Positions 16,617-17,503 of a DNA stretch of 17,503 nucleotides are shown here, one piece after another; the stretch's first letter is position 1; each line of letters starts with the position of its first letter. The DNA comes from JAISST01 sp050434145. Its GTDB lineage: Bacteria > Fusobacteriota > Fusobacteriia > Fusobacteriales > Fusobacteriaceae. Under the pieces are notes generated by a model that saw only the letters and a list, made by a program, of their open reading frames with translations, was not told the origin of the DNA and ran no database searches. The position numbers and the translations under genes were made by a program. Where the stretch lies: positions 1 through 17,503 of the forward strand of contig NZ_JBNPVX010000050.1 of the NCBI RefSeq assembly GCF_050434145.1, given 5' to 3'.

Positions 16617-16832
16617 TTATTTAATCATATTACTAAAATTAAATACAGCTCTTGAGTAAATAATGTCCTTTTTTACTTCAACTCCATTTGGATGACTTTC
16701 TCCCATCTTTGGTGGTATCGTAAGTCGTGGCTCAGCTAAAAGCTTCGCTGCTGTCCTGACATAGTATCCGGCTCCATGCAGGACTATAAGTCCTGCATTA
16801 CACCTAATAGCTACTAATTCATAAATTTGTAA
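16617..16832 (-). pseudogene. foreign-looking coding remnant or structured element, unrecognised
   Basis: A 71-codon frame open on the minus strand from 16832 to a TAA at 16617-16619. It has no ATG and no ribosome binding site near its beginning, and it overlaps the end of the autotransporter in another frame. The part at 16701-16800 has 49% GC by count, far above its surroundings, and uses codons such as GCG, CGA, ACG and CTG that neighbouring genes rarely use. The translation includes AGLIVLHGAGYYVRTAAKLL followed by AEPRLTIPPKMGESHPNGVE. I recognise no family. It may be the tail of a decayed mobile-element or transferred gene, or a structured RNA or DNA element that merely happens to be open. 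Confidence 0.35.
16776..16798. repeat. perfect inverted repeat, 10-bp arms
   Basis: ATGCAGGACT, loop ATA, AGTCCTGCAT, located 15 bp after the autotransporter stop codon. No T run follows on the minus strand, so it is not a standard intrinsic terminator. It lies inside the GC-rich patch and could be an end of an insertion element or a stem that protects the mRNA 3' end. Confidence 0.8.
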
Positions 16833-17503
16833 TTAAATTTTACACCATATCTTATATCTGCATTTTTCTTATTATTATGTTTTCTTGCTTCCACATCAAA
16901 TGTTAATCCAAAGTTATCTGCTTTTTCAAATGTTAATCCTACATTTGCTCTTATTCTTCCTTTTTCTTCTTCTGCTCTTATTAAGTTGTACCAACCTTCT
17001 GTACCACCAGCTACTTGAGCTTTTATCCTCTTATCATATGTGTTTCCAAAGTCATAACCATAAGACAAGTCTCCTGTCAATTTGGCTGATATTTTCTTTC
17101 CTAAATATGCTCTTGTTGATGCTTGCACTCCTAATGCGCCTTCAATACTATAATAATCTCTTTGTTTCAATTTCAATTCTAATGCACTATCACCTTTTGC
17201 TTTTTCTGTAAATCCATCTATTCTACCATATTCTATGTTCAAGTCACCATAAATTTTTACTTCTGATCTATCACTTCTATATAGTGTTTTTGCTAATCTA
17301 TTATCAAGTGTTACATTATAAGAATTGTATTTTCCTTCGTTCTTGTAAGTTTTGTCTAATTCCATTGTTCTTTCTGTCTCATGTCTATTATAACCTAATT
17401 CCAATCTCGTTCTTAAGCTCCATGTATCATCTTCATCAAAGGAATGTACATTATGCAAACCTGCTCTCAATGAGTATACATCTTCTTTTGATTTATCTCC
17501 ATA
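16814..17503 (-). CDS. autotransporter C-terminal beta-barrel domain (partial, 5' part beyond right edge)
   Basis: Open from the right edge to a TAG at 16814-16816, 229 residues visible. Alternating polar and aromatic/hydrophobic residues form successive strands (SLRTRLELGYNRHE, SEVKIYGDLNIEYG, YYSIEGALGVQASTRAYLG, ISAKLTGDLSYGYDFG, GRIRANVGLTFEKADNFGLT, ADIRYGVKFNYKF). This is the pattern of the last strands of a type V autotransporter translocation domain, which sits in the outer membrane and exports the passenger. The protein ends ...YKFMN, two residues after the phenylalanine that normally closes the beta-signal. The gene has the same direction as the adhesin at 1-6038 but is separate from it. 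The passenger and start lie outside the window. Confidence 0.88.
   Translation of the reverse strand, partial: YGDKSKEDVYSLRAGLHNVHSFDEDDTWSLRTRLELGYNRHETERTMELDKTYKNEGKYNSYNVTLDNRLAKTLYRSDRSEVKIYGDLNIEYGRIDGFTEKAKGDSALELKLKQRDYYSIEGALGVQASTRAYLGKKISAKLTGDLSYGYDFGNTYDKRIKAQVAGGTEGWYNLIRAEEEKGRIRANVGLTFEKADNFGLTFDVEARKHNNKKNADIRYGVKFNYKFMN

Noticed and set aside
16885..17211. 108-codon plus-strand Leu-rich frame
   Set aside because: It is the mirror of the beta-barrel coding sequence and has no ribosome binding site.

Overview
The window is AT-rich (gene-free stretches look like roughly 80-90% A+T) and carries parts of two very large type V autotransporter adhesins. The visible N-terminus of one matches the layout I know from Fusobacteriota: an extended signal region, a short coiled coil, a Thr/Pro-rich linker and then many G-I-Y / I-N-x-G passenger repeats. 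A Fusobacterium or Leptotrichia-type genome is the best inference. No rRNA, tRNA or CRISPR array was seen.

Layout. (1) 1-6038, minus: the first ~2012 residues of a giant autotransporter that runs off the left edge. (2) 6125-7783, minus: a 552-aa Lys/Glu-rich protein that I do not recognise, 86 bp upstream of the adhesin and probably transcribed with it. (3) 7784-8490: a gene-free divergent region with a promoter on each side. (4) 8491-10296, plus: adenine deaminase. (5) 10367-11179, minus: a small amidohydrolase convergent with it; one bidirectional hairpin terminator sits between them. (6) 11180-11904: an intergenic region with two near-identical ~144-bp cassettes, each with an AT-rich inverted repeat, a TTGACA/TATTAT promoter with a 17-bp spacer and a strong hairpin-plus-T terminator. 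I read these as tandem copies of a small RNA gene of about 85 nt. (7) 11905-15519, plus: a likely three-gene operon of two different MATE-family exporters and a Cof-type HAD phosphatase, closed by a clear terminator. (8) 15520-16813: about 1.3 kb without a recognisable gene, holding several hairpins, short direct repeats and an anomalous ~49% GC patch. (9) 16814-17503, minus: the C-terminal beta-barrel of a second autotransporter that starts beyond the right edge.

How the parts fit. The two autotransporter pieces are surface proteins transcribed leftward, and the block between them is metabolic and transport genes. Adenine deaminase feeds adenine to hypoxanthine and ammonia. The MATE pair would export cationic or toxic compounds, and the HAD enzyme probably dephosphorylates a small metabolite. 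No pathway connects all of them. The strongest candidate for something undescribed is the duplicated small-RNA cassette at 11294-11711. Next are the foreign-looking GC-rich remnant just after the second autotransporter and the unrecognised gene upstream of the first. Three starts (8491, 11179, 14725) were placed downstream of longer open frames because ribosome binding sites, and in two cases promoters, support the shorter form.
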